Positions 9,489 to 19,063 of a stretch of DNA of 64,000 nucleotides are shown piece by piece. The translations under genes and the position numbers were made by a program. Location: assembly GCF_003265325.1 (NCBI RefSeq), contig NZ_QGNX01000003.1, positions 186,001 through 250,000 of the forward strand. The letters are read 5' to 3'. The stretch's first letter is position 1. Each line of letters begins with the position of its first letter. The stretch comes from Oceanibium sediminis (lineage in GTDB: Bacteria > Pseudomonadota > Alphaproteobacteria > Rhodobacterales > Rhodobacteraceae). Under the pieces are notes generated by a model, which made no database searches, was not told where the DNA came from, and was given only the letters and a program-made list of their open reading frames with translations.

Positions 9489-11939
9489 ATGGCAACCAGA
9501 ACCCACGCGTCCCCCGATGCCATCACCCGCGACCCGGTCTGCGGCATGGAGGTGGACCCCGCGGCGGACACCCCTAGGCTCGAGCATGAGGGTCACACGT
9601 ATCACTTTTGCAGCAACGGCTGCCGCGACCGGTTCGCGAAGGACCCCGCCGCCTATATCGAGGCGGAGGACCCGGTCTGCGGCATGACCGTGAACCGCGC
9701 CGCCGCGCGTCATGTCGCGAAGCATGAAGGGCAGCAGTTCTACTTCTGCTCCGAGCGCTGCCAGCAGAAGTTCGAAGCAGCCCCGGACACCTATGGCAAG
9801 GGCCGCCCCGCGCCCGAGCCGATGCCCGCGGGCACGCTCTATACCTGCCCCATGCACGCCGAGATAGTGCAGGAAGGGCCCGGCGATTGCCCGATCTGCG
9901 GCATGGCGCTTGAGCCGATGATGCCCAGTGCGGACGCCGGGCCGAACCCCGAGTTGGTCGACTTCCGCCGAAGGCTCTGGATTGGTGCGCCGCTGGCGCT
10001 GATGGTTCTGGCGCTTGAGATGGGCGGAATGCTGGGTCTGCCCTGGGCCGAGTGGTTCGGCGCAACGACGGTGCGCTGGCTTCAGTTCGTGCTGGCGACG
10101 CCGGTCGTCGTCTGGGTGGCGCGCTCGTTCTTCATCCGGGGCTGGTCCTCCATCGTGACGGGCAACCTGAACATGTGGACCCTGATCGCCATCGGGACGG
10201 GGGCGGCTTACGTGTTCAGCCTCGTCTCTCTTTTCGTGCCGGGGCTGTTCCCGGCCTCCTTGCATGGTGAGCATGGCCCGCCGCTCTATTTCGAGGCGGC
10301 TGCGGTCATCCTGATCCTGGTACTTGTCGGGCAGGTGATGGAGCTGACCGCACGCGACCGGACCGGCGATGCGATCCGCGCGCTGATGGACCTGTCGCCC
10401 AAGACGGCGCGGCGGCTGACCGACAGCGGCGAAGAGGATGTCCCGCTTGAGGCCGTGAAGACCGGCGACCGCCTGCGTGTGCGCCCGGGTGAGGCGGTGC
10501 CGGTGGACGGCGCGCTGCTCGATGGCCGCTCGTCCGTGGATGAAAGCATGATCACCGGCGAACCCGTTCCTGTGGAAAAGGTCGAGGGCGACACCGTGAC
10601 CGGCGGGACGTTGAACAAGACCGGCTCTTTCGTGATGCGGGCCGAGGCGGTGGGCAGCGACACCGTGCTCAGCCGGATCGTGGCGATGGTGGCGCAGGCG
10701 CAACGCTCGCGCGCGCCGATCCAGGCGCTGGCGGACAAGGTGGCGGGCTATTTCGTACCGGCGGTGATCGCCATCGCCGTCCTGGCCTTCGTCGTCTGGC
10801 TGGCGTTCGGCCCGACACCGGCGCTGGGCTATGCGGTGGTCGCGGCGGTCAGCGTGCTGATCATCGCCTGCCCCTGTGCGTTGGGTCTTGCGACGCCGAT
10901 GTCCATCATGGTGGCGACCGGGCGCGGCGCGCAGGCGGGCGTTCTGATCCGCGATGCCGAGGCGCTCGAGCGGTTCGCAAAGGTCGATGTGCTGGTTCTG
11001 GACAAGACCGGCACCCTGACCGAGGGCCGCCCCAGTCTGACCGACGTGATCGCCGAGGGTAAAGAGGATGACGACCGCGTCCTTGCGCTGGCGGCCGCGC
11101 TCGAACGCGGTTCGGAACATCCATTGGCCGAAGCGATCCTGACCGGGGCCGAGGAACGCGGCGTCGAGCGGCTGGAGGCGACGGATTTCGACGCCGTCAC
11201 CGGCAAGGGCGTGCGCGGGCGTGTCGGCGGGCAGGAGGTCGCGTTGGGCAACGCCCGGCTGATGGCGGACCTTGGCATCGACCTCGCCCCGGTGGAGGCG
11301 CGCGTGTCCGAGCTGCAGACCGCGGGCAAGACGGCCATGCTGCTCGCGGTGGACGGGCGGCTTTCGGGCATCGTCGCGGTGGCCGACCGGATCAAGGAAA
11401 CCACGGCGGGGGCGATCCGTGGCCTGCACGAGGCGGGGCTCAGGATCGTGATGGCCACCGGCGACAGCCAGGGCACGGCAGAGGCCGTCGGGCGGGAGCT
11501 CGGCATCGACGAGATCCGCGCCGGTGTCTCGCCCGAGGACAAGGCGGCGCTGATCGAGGATCTGAAGGCCCAGGGCCTGTCCGTCGCCATGGCCGGGGAC
11601 GGGGTGAACGACGCGCCCGCGCTGGCGGCGGCGGATGTGGGCATCGCCATGGGCACCGGCGCGGACGTGGCCGTGGAAAGCGCGGGGGTGACGCTGGTGA
11701 AGGGGGATCTGCGCGGCATCGTGCGGGCCCGCGTGCTGGCGCAGGCCACCATGCGCAACATCCGCGAGAACCTGTTCTTCGCCTTCGTCTACAACGCCGC
11801 GGGCGTGCCGATCGCGGCGGGTATCCTCTACCCTGTCTTCGGCGTGCTGCTGTCCCCGATGATTGCCGCGGCGGCGATGAGCCTGTCCTCCGTCTCGGTC
11901 ATCGGGAACTCGCTGCGCCTGCGCGGGATGAAACTGTGA
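9489..11939 (+). CDS. copA: Copper-exporting P1B-type ATPase with two YHS domains
   Basis: 816 residues. The N-terminus has two YHS domains (DPVCGM at 15-20 and 61-66, each followed by a YFCS-type half) and then a heavy-metal-binding stretch (TCPMHAE ... [10 protein letters not shown], from about residue 119) instead of the usual HMA domains. Membrane part: copper-selective CPC at 461-463, YN in helix 7 and MSLSSVSV in helix 8. Catalytic DKTGT with Asp505, SEHPLAEA and GDGVNDAP are intact, so this is an active Cu(I) P1B-1 pump. It exports copper from the cytoplasm to the periplasm. Two bases after the permease gene; its stop overlaps the next start (GTGA). Confidence 0.95.
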   Translation: MATRTHASPDAITRDPVCGMEVDPAADTPRLEHEGHTYHFCSNGCRDRFAKDPAAYIEAEDPVCGMTVNRAAARHVAKHEGQQFYFCSERCQQKFEAAPDTYGKGRPAPEPMPAGTLYTCPMHAEIVQEGPGDCPICGMALEPMMPSADAGPNPELVDFRRRLWIGAPLALMVLALEMGGMLGLPWAEWFGATTVRWLQFVLATPVVVWVARSFFIRGWSSIVTGNLNMWTLIAIGTGAAYVFSLVSLFVPGLFPASLHGEHGPPLYFEAAAVILILVLVGQVMELTARDRTGDAIRALMDLSPKTARRLTDSGEEDVPLEAVKTGDRLRVRPGEAVPVDGALLDGRSSVDESMITGEPVPVEKVEGDTVTGGTLNKTGSFVMRAEAVGSDTVLSRIVAMVAQAQRSRAPIQALADKVAGYFVPAVIAIAVLAFVVWLAFGPTPALGYAVVAAVSVLIIACPCALGLATPMSIMVATGRGAQAGVLIRDAEALERFAKVDVLVLDKTGTLTEGRPSLTDVIAEGKEDDDRVLALAAALERGSEHPLAEAILTGAEERGVERLEATDFDAVTGKGVRGRVGGQEVALGNARLMADLGIDLAPVEARVSELQTAGKTAMLLAVDGRLSGIVAVADRIKETTAGAIRGLHEAGLRIVMATGDSQGTAEAVGRELGIDEIRAGVSPEDKAALIEDLKAQGLSVAMAGDGVNDAPALAAADVGIAMGTGADVAVESAGVTLVKGDLRGIVRARVLAQATMRNIRENLFFAFVYNAAGVPIAAGILYPVFGVLLSPMIAAAAMSLSSVSVIGNSLRLRGMKL

Positions 11940-12391
11940 GGGCGCGCTGGGCGCTTGCCATCCTGGCGGTCCTTGTCGCTGCTGCCGCCGCCTGGGCATG
12001 GACCAGCGGCGCAGGCGGGTCCGGGAACGGGGATCGTGACCTTGCGCGTGGGGCCGCCATCTATGCCGAGGCCTGCGCCGCCTGTCATGGCGCGAACCTC
12101 GAAGGGCAGCCCGACTGGCGCGCGCGGGGGGCTGACGGGCGGCTTCCCGCGCCGCCCCATGACGCGACCGGGCACACCTGGCACCACCCGGACCGCATCC
12201 TTCTGGACATCACCATGCGCGGCACGGCGGCGGTGGTCGGGGGCGGATATGAGAGCAACATGCCCGGTTTCGCCGACACCTATTCCGAGGCGGAGCTGCG
12301 CGACGTGCTTGCCTGGATCAAGGCGCAATGGCCCGACCGCGAACGCGCCATGCAGGAGCGGGTGACGGCAGAGGACAGGGCGGCGAACTGA
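11936..12391 (+). CDS. Class I cytochrome c, exported or membrane-anchored
   Basis: 151 residues. N-terminal hydrophobic segment (about 5-22), haem motif CAACH at 47-51, and a Met ligand likely in [11 protein letters not shown] start at 11936 overlaps the stop of the copper ATPase gene, so it belongs to the CueR unit. Genes of this kind beside copper pumps are often annotated simply as cytochrome c; it may pass electrons during periplasmic Cu(I) oxidation, but this is inference. Confidence 0.87.
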   Translation: MRARWALAILAVLVAAAAAWAWTSGAGGSGNGDRDLARGAAIYAEACAACHGANLEGQPDWRARGADGRLPAPPHDATGHTWHHPDRILLDITMRGTAAVVGGGYESNMPGFADTYSEAELRDVLAWIKAQWPDRERAMQERVTAEDRAAN

Positions 12392-12418
12392 TCCGCCCGA
12401 TTTTGCGCCAAAGCGCCG

Positions 12419-13381
12419 TCAGTCGCCCAGCGGCTGCGGCCCGGTGCGCCCATGGTATGCGGTCAGCGAGGCGCGGATCCGGCGCAGGTATTCCCGCGTC
12501 TTGTCCGCCTGCGCCTGCGCCACGGCCATGGCCAGCGAATCCACCACGACCATGTGCGCATAGCGCGAGGCTGTGGGCTTGAAGATGTCCGGATCCTCGG
12601 GAAGGTCCACCAGGATCGGGATCCCCGCCGCCGCCGCCAGCCGCGTGTCGGGCTTGGTGATGCAGGCGGTGGTTGCCCCGTAGCCGCCCGCGATCTCGCA
12701 CGCGCCGACGATCGCGTTCGCTTCCCCGCTGGCGGAGATCGCGACAAGCAGATCCCCCGGCCCAAGGGTCGCGGCGCGCATTTGCAGCACGTAGCTGTCC
12801 GAGATGTTGATCGCCGGAAAATCGAGGCGGAAGAAGCGGTTCGCCGCTTCCTGCGCCACCATGGACGAGCCGCCGCCGATGCCCGCGAACACGATCTGGC
12901 GGGTGGTCAGGATCGCGTCGCGCGCGGCGTCCAGCATTTCCACGTCGACCTCGCGACGCAAACGGTCCACGCCCGCGACCAATGCGTCGATCACGTGGTC
13001 GATCACCCGGTCGCTGGGGACGGCGCCGCCGGTGGCGCTGTCATGCAGGTATTGCGCGCTGACGGCCAGGTTCTGGGCCAGGCGCAGCTTGAAGTCCGGA
13101 AACCCCGTGCAGCCGAGGCTGCGGCAGAAGCGGATGACCGTCGGCTTGCTGACCCCGCATCCCGCGGCCAGGTCGCCGATGGTCATGGAGCTGATCGCCT
13201 CAAGGTGCTCCTTGACGTAATTCGCGACCTTCTGTTCCTGCGCGGCAAGGTTGCCGTCCTGACGGTGCAGCGCGGACAGCACGTCCACCACGCCGGGGGT
13301 GGCGGTGCGCACCGGTTGGCCCCGGCCCGGGGGGGCGGGTTTGCCTTGGTCTGCGGCGGGGGGCTTGTCGGCATCGCTCAT
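12419..13381 (-). CDS. MurR/RpiR-family transcriptional regulator
   Basis: 320 residues. A proline-rich, disordered N-terminus of about 30 residues, then the RpiR helix-turn-helix (SSMTIGDLAAGCGVSKPTVIRFCRSLGC, about 65-92) and a C-terminal SIS domain (about 140-270) with FAGIGGGSSMVAQEAANRF and the AISASGEANAIV stretch that normally binds a sugar phosphate or related ligand. It is divergent from a TRAP transporter operon, and the shared 160-base gap contains three related dyads (GTAACNNNGTTAC type), the first of which overlaps its own start codon. It is probably the local, autoregulated controller of that operon. Confidence 0.9.
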   Translation of the reverse strand: MSDADKPPAADQGKPAPPGRGQPVRTATPGVVDVLSALHRQDGNLAAQEQKVANYVKEHLEAISSMTIGDLAAGCGVSKPTVIRFCRSLGCTGFPDFKLRLAQNLAVSAQYLHDSATGGAVPSDRVIDHVIDALVAGVDRLRREVDVEMLDAARDAILTTRQIVFAGIGGGSSMVAQEAANRFFRLDFPAINISDSYVLQMRAATLGPGDLLVAISASGEANAIVGACEIAGGYGATTACITKPDTRLAAAAGIPILVDLPEDPDIFKPTASRYAHMVVVDSLAMAVAQAQADKTREYLRRIRASLTAYHGRTGPQPLGD

Positions 13382-13395
13382 GTAACCAAGTTACA
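13381..13395. promoter_or_regulatory. Operator dyad overlapping the RpiR-family start codon
   Basis: TGTAACCAAGTTACA is a perfect dyad with 6-bp arms and a 3-base centre. It overlaps the first base of the regulator start codon, which would suit repression of its own gene. Two degenerate copies lie at 13453-13467 and 13504-13518. Confidence 0.6.
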
Positions 13396-13452
13396 CGATG
13401 AGACCAAGCAGGCAACATATTTCGCCTAAAACTCAGGAGATTGGTGCCATTC

Positions 13453-13467
13453 CGTAACTGAATAACA
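13453..13467. promoter_or_regulatory. Second RpiR-type operator-like dyad
   Basis: CGTAACTGAATAACA keeps the left arm and part of the right arm of the 13381 dyad. Its centre lies 72 bases from the first dyad, close to seven helical turns. Confidence 0.4.
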
Positions 13468-13503
13468 TTTAATCCTTGCATGGCGCCCGAATCTTGTGCA
13501 GCT

Positions 13504-13518
13504 TGAAACTGAGTTACG
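13504..13518. promoter_or_regulatory. Third RpiR-type operator-like dyad
   Basis: TGAAACTGAGTTACG differs from the perfect dyad at two arm positions. It lies 25 bases before the TRAP operon start and 51 bases (about five turns) from the second dyad, so all three would face the same side of the helix. Confidence 0.45.
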
Positions 13519-13542
13519 CATCTGATTCATGGGAGGTGATCC

Positions 13543-14064
13543 GTGCGAGAGTGGGCCGCAGCAGCCAGTCGGCGGGTTAACACGGTCGTGGAGGCCGTGG
13601 TCGCCGCGCTCATGCTGGCCTTGGTGCTGGATGTCTGGCTGGGGGTCCTGGACCGCTATTACTTCAACTGGCAACTGCCCTGGCCCGAGGTTCTGGCGCG
13701 CTACCTGATGATCTGGGCCGCGATGCTGGCGGTGTCCTCCGGGGTGGCGCGGCGCGATCATATCGGGATGACGGCCTTCGTCATGCTGTTCCCCCTCGCG
13801 CTGCGCCGCATGGTGCTGGTCTTGATCGACCTGCTAGTGCTGGCGCTGTTCCTCTATGTTGCCTTCTACGGCATCGGCTTCGCGCAAAGCGGCTTTCCCC
13901 GCCAGGCGATGATCTTCGGGATGAGCCTTGGTCCCTTCTACGCGGCGATCCCGGTCGCGGCAGCGCTTTCGGCGCTTCAACTCGTCTTCGCGTTGCTGCG
14001 CGACCTGGGCGGACACCTCGACAATCCGCCTTTCGCCGAAGACCTGGAGGCGGAGGCCCCGTGA
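13543..14064 (+). CDS. TRAP transporter small permease (DctQ type)
   Basis: 173 residues with four membrane helices and the family stretch WPEVLARYLMIWAAMLAVSSGVARRDHIGM, which matches the conserved DctQ core. It partners the large permease in a sodium-driven tripartite importer of organic acids or related anions. GTG start preceded by GGGAGGTGAT. The next gene overlaps its stop (GTGA), and the binding protein follows after that. Operon control by the divergent RpiR protein is likely. Confidence 0.9.
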   Translation: MREWAAAASRRVNTVVEAVVAALMLALVLDVWLGVLDRYYFNWQLPWPEVLARYLMIWAAMLAVSSGVARRDHIGMTAFVMLFPLALRRMVLVLIDLLVLALFLYVAFYGIGFAQSGFPRQAMIFGMSLGPFYAAIPVAAALSALQLVFALLRDLGGHLDNPPFAEDLEAEAP

Positions 14065-15344
14065 TCGTCGCCATTTCCTTCGTTGTCTTCATCCTGTTCG
14101 GGATGCCCATCGGCTTCGCCATCGGCCTGGCCGGGGTGATCGGCCTGATTGACATGGGCGGCACCAGCTACCTGGCCATCGGCCCGAGCAAGATCTTCAA
14201 CGGGCTCAACATCTTCCCCTTCCTCGCCATGCCGTTCTTCATCCTGGCGGGCGAGATCATGAACGAAACCGGCATCACGAACCGGCTGGTGAAGCTGGCG
14301 CAGGTGCTGGTGGGCCGATTCCGGGGCGGGCTGGCGCATACGAACATGCTTGCCTCGGTCTTCTTTGCGGGGCTGACCGGCTCCGCCACCGCGGACGCCG
14401 CCGCCTTCGGGCGCACGCTGGTGCCTGCCATGGTCAAGGAAGGGTACCGGCGCGATTATGCCTGCGCGGTGACGGCTGCGGGCTCGATCATCGGGCCGAC
14501 GATCCCGCCCTCGGGGTTGATGGTGGTCTATGGCTCGCTCATGGGCGTGTCGATCGCCGGGCTGTTCGCCGCAGGGGTGCTGCCGGGGCTGGTGATCTGC
14601 CTTGTCTGCATGGCGGTGATCGTGATCGGCGGCAACCGCCAGAACCTGCCGAAGGCGACCCGTGGCGCGACCCTGCGCGAGGTGTGGCAGACCTTCGTTT
14701 CCTCGCTCAGCGCGCTGGCGATGCCAGTGATCATCCTCGGCGGCATCCTGGGCGGCATCGTCACCCCGACCGAGGCGGCCTCCATCGCCGTGGCCTATGC
14801 GCTGTTCGTCGGTGTCGTGATCTATCGCAAGCTGACGCTCGCCAGCCTCTACGCGATGCTGGTGCGCACGGCGCGGATCACCGGGGTCATCTTCGTCATT
14901 ATCGCCTTCGCCGGAATCTTGGGTTGGTGGATGAGCTTCGAGCGGATCCCCCAGTTGCTGGCGGAAACCGTGCTGGGCCTGTCGGACAATCGTTACGCGG
15001 TGATCGCCATCATCATCTGCCTTCTGCTGGTGATCGGCATGGTGATGGACATCACCGCCATCCTCATCATCCTGGCCCCCGTGCTGGTGCCTCTGACCGA
15101 GCAGGTCGGGCTGGAGCCGATCCACGCGGGGATCATCTTCATCCTGGCGCTCAACATCTCTTTGATGACGCCGCCTGTGGGTGCGTGCCTTTTCGTCCTG
15201 TCCTCGGTGACAGGCGAAAAGATCGAGCGCATCGCCATCAAGCTGATGCCGTTCCTGATCGCGGAGATCGGCATCCTCTTCATCTTCGCTTTCTGGGAGG
15301 ACGCCGCGCTGTGGCTGCCCAGGATGCTTGGATTCGCCAACTGA
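14061..15344 (+). CDS. TRAP transporter large permease (DctM type)
   Basis: 427 residues, standard for DctM, with about 12 membrane helices. Typical segments include FPFLAMPFFILAGEIMNETGI, AGLTGSATADAAAFG and ASSIIGPTIPPSG-like AAGSIIGPTIPPSGLMVVYG. It forms the ion-coupled channel of the importer with the small permease upstream and takes substrate from the binding protein encoded downstream. GTG start overlapping the previous stop. Confidence 0.95.
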   Translation: MIVAISFVVFILFGMPIGFAIGLAGVIGLIDMGGTSYLAIGPSKIFNGLNIFPFLAMPFFILAGEIMNETGITNRLVKLAQVLVGRFRGGLAHTNMLASVFFAGLTGSATADAAAFGRTLVPAMVKEGYRRDYACAVTAAGSIIGPTIPPSGLMVVYGSLMGVSIAGLFAAGVLPGLVICLVCMAVIVIGGNRQNLPKATRGATLREVWQTFVSSLSALAMPVIILGGILGGIVTPTEAASIAVAYALFVGVVIYRKLTLASLYAMLVRTARITGVIFVIIAFAGILGWWMSFERIPQLLAETVLGLSDNRYAVIAIIICLLLVIGMVMDITAILIILAPVLVPLTEQVGLEPIHAGIIFILALNISLMTPPVGACLFVLSSVTGEKIERIAIKLMPFLIAEIGILFIFAFWEDAALWLPRMLGFAN

Positions 15345-15369
15345 CCACAATCAACAGGAGAGATTTGAT

Positions 15370-16407
15370 ATGAAAACCACTGTGACCGCGCTTGCGCTTT
15401 CGGCCACGATGCTGGCGGGCGCCGCCTCTGCCGAGAACCTGATCCGCTTTGGACACGACAACATCACCGACCCGTTCGAGAACCCCGCCCATGCCTGTAC
15501 CGCGGTCTTCTCCAACCTAGTGACCGCCGGGACCAACGGCAGCGTCAAGGTCGAGGTCTTCGGCTCGAACCAGCTTGGTACCGCAGCGGAACACGTCCAG
15601 CAGGTGCGCGACGGGATGTTGCAGGCGACGCTGACCTCCACCGGGGCGCTGGCCAGCTACTACCCGCGTATCGACGTGCTGAACCTGCCCTTCGCCTTCA
15701 GCGGCAACGCCGGCACATACGAGGTGTTCGACGGTGACTTCGGCGCCGCGCTGGCCGCGGATATCGAGGCGGAGCTGGGCGATGTCGTCGTGCTGGGCTT
15801 CCCCGACACCGGGGGCTTCTTCGCCGTCACCAACTCGCAGCGGGAAATCGCCAGCCTGAAGGATTTCGAGGGCATCCGCATCCGCACGATGACCCTGCCG
15901 TCGCATCAGACCATCGTCCAGGCGCTGGGCGCCGAGGCGTATCCCCTGTCCTGGGGCGAGGTCTATTCCGGGCTGCAAACCGGCGTGATCGACGGCCAGA
16001 TGAACCCGGTGCCGATCATTTCGTTCGCGAATTTCGCGGAAGTGCAGGACTACCTGACGCTGACCAACCACCTGTTCTCGCCCTACACCTTCATGATGAA
16101 CCGCGATTTCTATGAAGGCCTGACGGACGAGGAGCGCGCCGTGGTCCACACCGCCGCCGAGAACTGCGTCACCGCCAGCCGTGGCCTGTCGCGCATCATC
16201 GAAGCGTCGGACCGTGGCCTTGCCGGGCTGATGGAGTCGATCAACGTCACCGCCCTGACCGCCGAGCAGCGCGCCGAAATGGCCGCCGCCACCCAGCCCG
16301 CCTTCGAAGCCCATGTTGCCGAGAACCTGGACGAGAAGGCCGGCGAACTGCTGGATCTGTTCCGCACCGCGGTGTCCGAGGCTAACGCCGCCACCTACCT
16401 CGACTGA
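15370..16407 (+). CDS. TRAP transporter periplasmic binding protein (DctP type)
   Basis: 345 residues. Start MKTTVTALALSATMLAGAASAEN is a clean Sec signal peptide; AGGAGA precedes the ATG. The body has the DctP pattern, including the stretch LKDFEGIRIRTMTLPSHQTIVQALGAEAYPLSWGEVYSGLQTGVIDGQ (shown here only as a region near residues 155-205), where the conserved Arg normally salt-bridges a carboxylate of the ligand. Substrate is therefore probably a carboxylate; the neighbouring peptidase, PLP enzyme and RidA suggest an amino-acid-like or peptide-like acid. Two stem-loops follow the stop. Confidence 0.93.
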   Translation: MKTTVTALALSATMLAGAASAENLIRFGHDNITDPFENPAHACTAVFSNLVTAGTNGSVKVEVFGSNQLGTAAEHVQQVRDGMLQATLTSTGALASYYPRIDVLNLPFAFSGNAGTYEVFDGDFGAALAADIEAELGDVVVLGFPDTGGFFAVTNSQREIASLKDFEGIRIRTMTLPSHQTIVQALGAEAYPLSWGEVYSGLQTGVIDGQMNPVPIISFANFAEVQDYLTLTNHLFSPYTFMMNRDFYEGLTDEERAVVHTAAENCVTASRGLSRIIEASDRGLAGLMESINVTALTAEQRAEMAAATQPAFEAHVAENLDEKAGELLDLFRTAVSEANAATYLD

Positions 16408-16414
16408 CGATCAT

Positions 16415-16465
16415 GGCGGGCCGGGTTCGGCCCGCCCCTTCGCCGGGCGTCTGCGGGCGCCCGGC
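16415..16465 (+). terminator. Two tandem stem-loops after the TRAP binding-protein gene
   Basis: First stem 16415-16422 with 16429-16436 (8 bp, perfect); second 16442-16449 with 16458-16465 (8 bp, perfect). No strong U tract. They may attenuate read-through into the M81 gene or protect the binding-protein mRNA. Confidence 0.5.
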
Positions 16466-16491
16466 CCAACCCCGGAACCCGGACCAGTTAT

Positions 16492-17958
16492 ATGCGAATT
16501 TTCTGCGCATCCCTTGCGACAGAGACGAATACGTTCTCCCCCCTGCGCACGGATTTCTCGGACTTCGAGGAAAGCTTCTACGCCCCGCCGGGGCAACACC
16601 CCGAAACACCGACCCTGTGCAGCGCCGTCTTCCCGGTCCTGCGCGCCCGCGCCAAAGCCGAGGGGTTTACCCTGATCGAGGGCACCGCCACCTGGGCGGA
16701 GCCGGGCGGCCTGCTGAATGCGCGCACCTGGGCGCAGCTGCGGGATGAGATCCTGGACCAGGTCCGCGCGGCGCTGCCCCTCGATGGCGTGGTGCTCGGG
16801 CTGCACGGCGCGATGATCGCCGACGGTTGCACCGATTGCGAGGGCACGCTGATCGAGGCAGTCCGCGAGATCGCCGGGCCGGACGCTGTGATCGGCGTCA
16901 CCTTCGATCCGCACAGCCACCTCAGCCAGAAGCGCGTCGATAACGCCGATATCATCACCGTCTTCAAGGAATTCCCCCACACCGATTTCGTCGAAACCGG
17001 CGAGGCCTGTGTCGACCTGGTCCTGCGCACCCTGCGCGGCGAGATCGCGCCCCGCCTGTCGGTTTTCGACGTGCGCATGATCGAGATCCTGCCGACCAGC
17101 CGCGACCCGATGCGCGGGTTCGTGGACAGGATGCGGGCGCTGGAGGCCTCAGGCCAGGTGCTGTCCGTGTCCACCATTCACGGGTTCATGGCTGGGGATT
17201 CCCCGGACCTCGGCGCGAAGATCATCGTTGTAACCGACGATGACAAACCCGCCGGCGATGCGCTGGCCGAGCGGCTGGGGATGGAGCTGTTTTCCTTCCG
17301 CGGCGCGACCCGCCCCGAGTTCCTGAGCGCGGCTGCCGCGCTTAGCCGGGCGCAGTCCGCGCCTGCCGGGCCGGTGGTCGTGGCGGACGTCTGGGACAAT
17401 CCCGGCGGCGGCGTGCCCGGCGATTCCACCCTGATGCTGCGCGAGGCGATGGCCCAGAACCTGCCCTCCGCCGCCTTCGGCACGATCTGGGATCCCATGG
17501 CCGTGCGCCTGTGCCATGCGGCGGGCGAGGGGGCCGAACTTGACCTGCGCTTCGGGGGCAAGACCTCGGCCGTGGCGGGGGACCCGGTGGATGCCCGTGT
17601 CACCGTGCTGCGCAACCAGCGCGACGCGGTGCAAAGCTTCGGCACCTCCGTCGTGCCGCTTGGGGATTGTTCCGTCATAAGGATCGGCGGCATCGACGTG
17701 GTCCTGAACTCGAACCGCGCGCAGGCGTTTTCGCCGGACCTTTTCACCAACCTCGGAATCGATGTTGGCACGAAGCAGGTGATTGTGGTGAAGTCCACAA
17801 ATCACTTCCAGGGGGCGTTTTCCCGCATTGCTGCCGATATACTCTATGCTGCGGTCGAGGGTCCCTATCCCAACGACCCGACCAGGACCGGGTATCGCCA
17901 GCTGGCGCGCCCGATCTGGCCCATAATCGCCGACCCCCATCAGGAGAGCGCCCCATGA
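16492..17958 (+). CDS. M81-family metallopeptidase (MlrC/microcystinase C-like)
   Basis: 488 residues, the full family length. N-terminal MRIFCASLATETNTFSP and the metal-site stretches LHGAM, TFDPHSHLS are typical of MlrC; the C-terminal part contains DNPGGGVPGDST and KSTNHFQGAF. MlrC cleaves linearised microcystin peptides; most relatives lie in amino-acid or peptide catabolic clusters and their substrate is unknown. It is a cytoplasmic zinc hydrolase. Its stop overlaps the start of the PLP-enzyme gene (ATGA), so the two probably act in one pathway fed by the TRAP importer upstream. Confidence 0.92.
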   Translation: MRIFCASLATETNTFSPLRTDFSDFEESFYAPPGQHPETPTLCSAVFPVLRARAKAEGFTLIEGTATWAEPGGLLNARTWAQLRDEILDQVRAALPLDGVVLGLHGAMIADGCTDCEGTLIEAVREIAGPDAVIGVTFDPHSHLSQKRVDNADIITVFKEFPHTDFVETGEACVDLVLRTLRGEIAPRLSVFDVRMIEILPTSRDPMRGFVDRMRALEASGQVLSVSTIHGFMAGDSPDLGAKIIVVTDDDKPAGDALAERLGMELFSFRGATRPEFLSAAAALSRAQSAPAGPVVVADVWDNPGGGVPGDSTLMLREAMAQNLPSAAFGTIWDPMAVRLCHAAGEGAELDLRFGGKTSAVAGDPVDARVTVLRNQRDAVQSFGTSVVPLGDCSVIRIGGIDVVLNSNRAQAFSPDLFTNLGIDVGTKQVIVVKSTNHFQGAFSRIAADILYAAVEGPYPNDPTRTGYRQLARPIWPIIADPHQESAP

Positions 17959-19010
17959 GCTATTCAGATATCGACACGCCAGCGGTTCTCGTGGACCTGG
18001 ACATCGCCGAAGCGAATATCGACAAGTTCCAGGCCCATTGCGATCGCCACGGGCTCGCCGTCCGCCCGCATATCAAGACGCACAAGCTGCCGATGCTCGC
18101 CCGGCGGCAGATCGAGGCAGGGGCGATCGGCATCACCTGCCAGAAGGTCAGCGAGGCCGAGGCGATGATCGCCGGGGGCGGCATCGAGGACGTTCTGATC
18201 ACCTATAACATCATCGGCGAGCGCAAGCTGGCCCACCTCAGGGCGCTGGCCGACAAGGTCCGGCTAAGCGTGGTGGCCGACAACTCCGTCACCGTCGACG
18301 GCCTGTCCGCTGCCTTTGCCGATGCGCCGAAGCCGCTGCCGGTTCTGGTGGAGTGTGACACCGGGGCCCACCGCTGCGGCGTGCAGACGGGCGAAGCCGC
18401 CGTCGCGCTTGCCCGCCATATCGACGCGCAGCCGGGGCTCGTCTTCGGTGGATTGATGACCTATCCCCCCGTCGGCCGTGAGGCGGACGTGCAGGCCTGG
18501 CTGACCGACGCCAAACAGCAGGTGGAGGCGGCGGGACTTGAGGTTCCGGTCATCTCCAACGGCGGCTCGCCCGGGCTCTGGCGCGCGCAGGACGTGCCGG
18601 TGGCGACGGAATATCGCATCGGCACCTACGTCTACAACGACCGCTCGCTTGAAGCGCTTGGCGTCTGCACCTGGGACGATTGTGCGCTGACAGTCCTGGC
18701 CACCGTCGTTTCGGTGCCCGCCGGGGATCGCGCGGTGATCGATGCAGGCACCAAGGTGCTGACCTCGGACCTGCTGGGGCTTGACGGCCACGGCCATGTA
18801 CTCGGGCGGCCGGATATCAAGGTGGCCGGGCTGTCGGAGGAGCATGGCGTGCTGCTGGCCGACACCATCGGCCTGCGCGTGGGGGACCGGGTCCGCATCG
18901 TGCCCAACCATGCCTGCGTGGTCAGCAACATGGTGGACGAGGTCCAGCTTGTGCGCGGCGAAGAAACCCTGGGCCCTGAGCCCGTGGCGGCGCGCGGCAA
19001 GGTGACCTGA
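17955..19010 (+). CDS. DSD1-family PLP enzyme (D-serine dehydratase / D-threonine aldolase-like)
   Basis: 351 residues. Fold type III: an alanine-racemase-like N-terminal barrel with the PLP lysine in RPHIKTHK, and a C-terminal beta domain ending in PNHACVVSNM, whose His and Cys bind a divalent metal in D-threonine aldolase and D-serine dehydratase. Likely reactions are retro-aldol cleavage or dehydration of a D-beta-hydroxy amino acid (D-threonine, D-serine or D-3-hydroxyaspartate types). The ATG at 17955 overlaps the M81 stop. The RidA gene that follows fits a dehydratase, because such enzymes release reactive enamines that RidA hydrolyses. Exact substrate not decided by the sequence. Confidence 0.9.
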   Translation: MSYSDIDTPAVLVDLDIAEANIDKFQAHCDRHGLAVRPHIKTHKLPMLARRQIEAGAIGITCQKVSEAEAMIAGGGIEDVLITYNIIGERKLAHLRALADKVRLSVVADNSVTVDGLSAAFADAPKPLPVLVECDTGAHRCGVQTGEAAVALARHIDAQPGLVFGGLMTYPPVGREADVQAWLTDAKQQVEAAGLEVPVISNGGSPGLWRAQDVPVATEYRIGTYVYNDRSLEALGVCTWDDCALTVLATVVSVPAGDRAVIDAGTKVLTSDLLGLDGHGHVLGRPDIKVAGLSEEHGVLLADTIGLRVGDRVRIVPNHACVVSNMVDEVQLVRGEETLGPEPVAARGKVT

Positions 19011-19063
19011 CCTGGCGCGTCCGATTTCCTTAATGACAGCAAACGACTGAAAGGATTCCCACC

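Noticed and set aside
9414-11999. Open minus-strand frame opposite the copper ATPase
   Set aside because: Antisense shadow of a gene with full P-type ATPase motifs.
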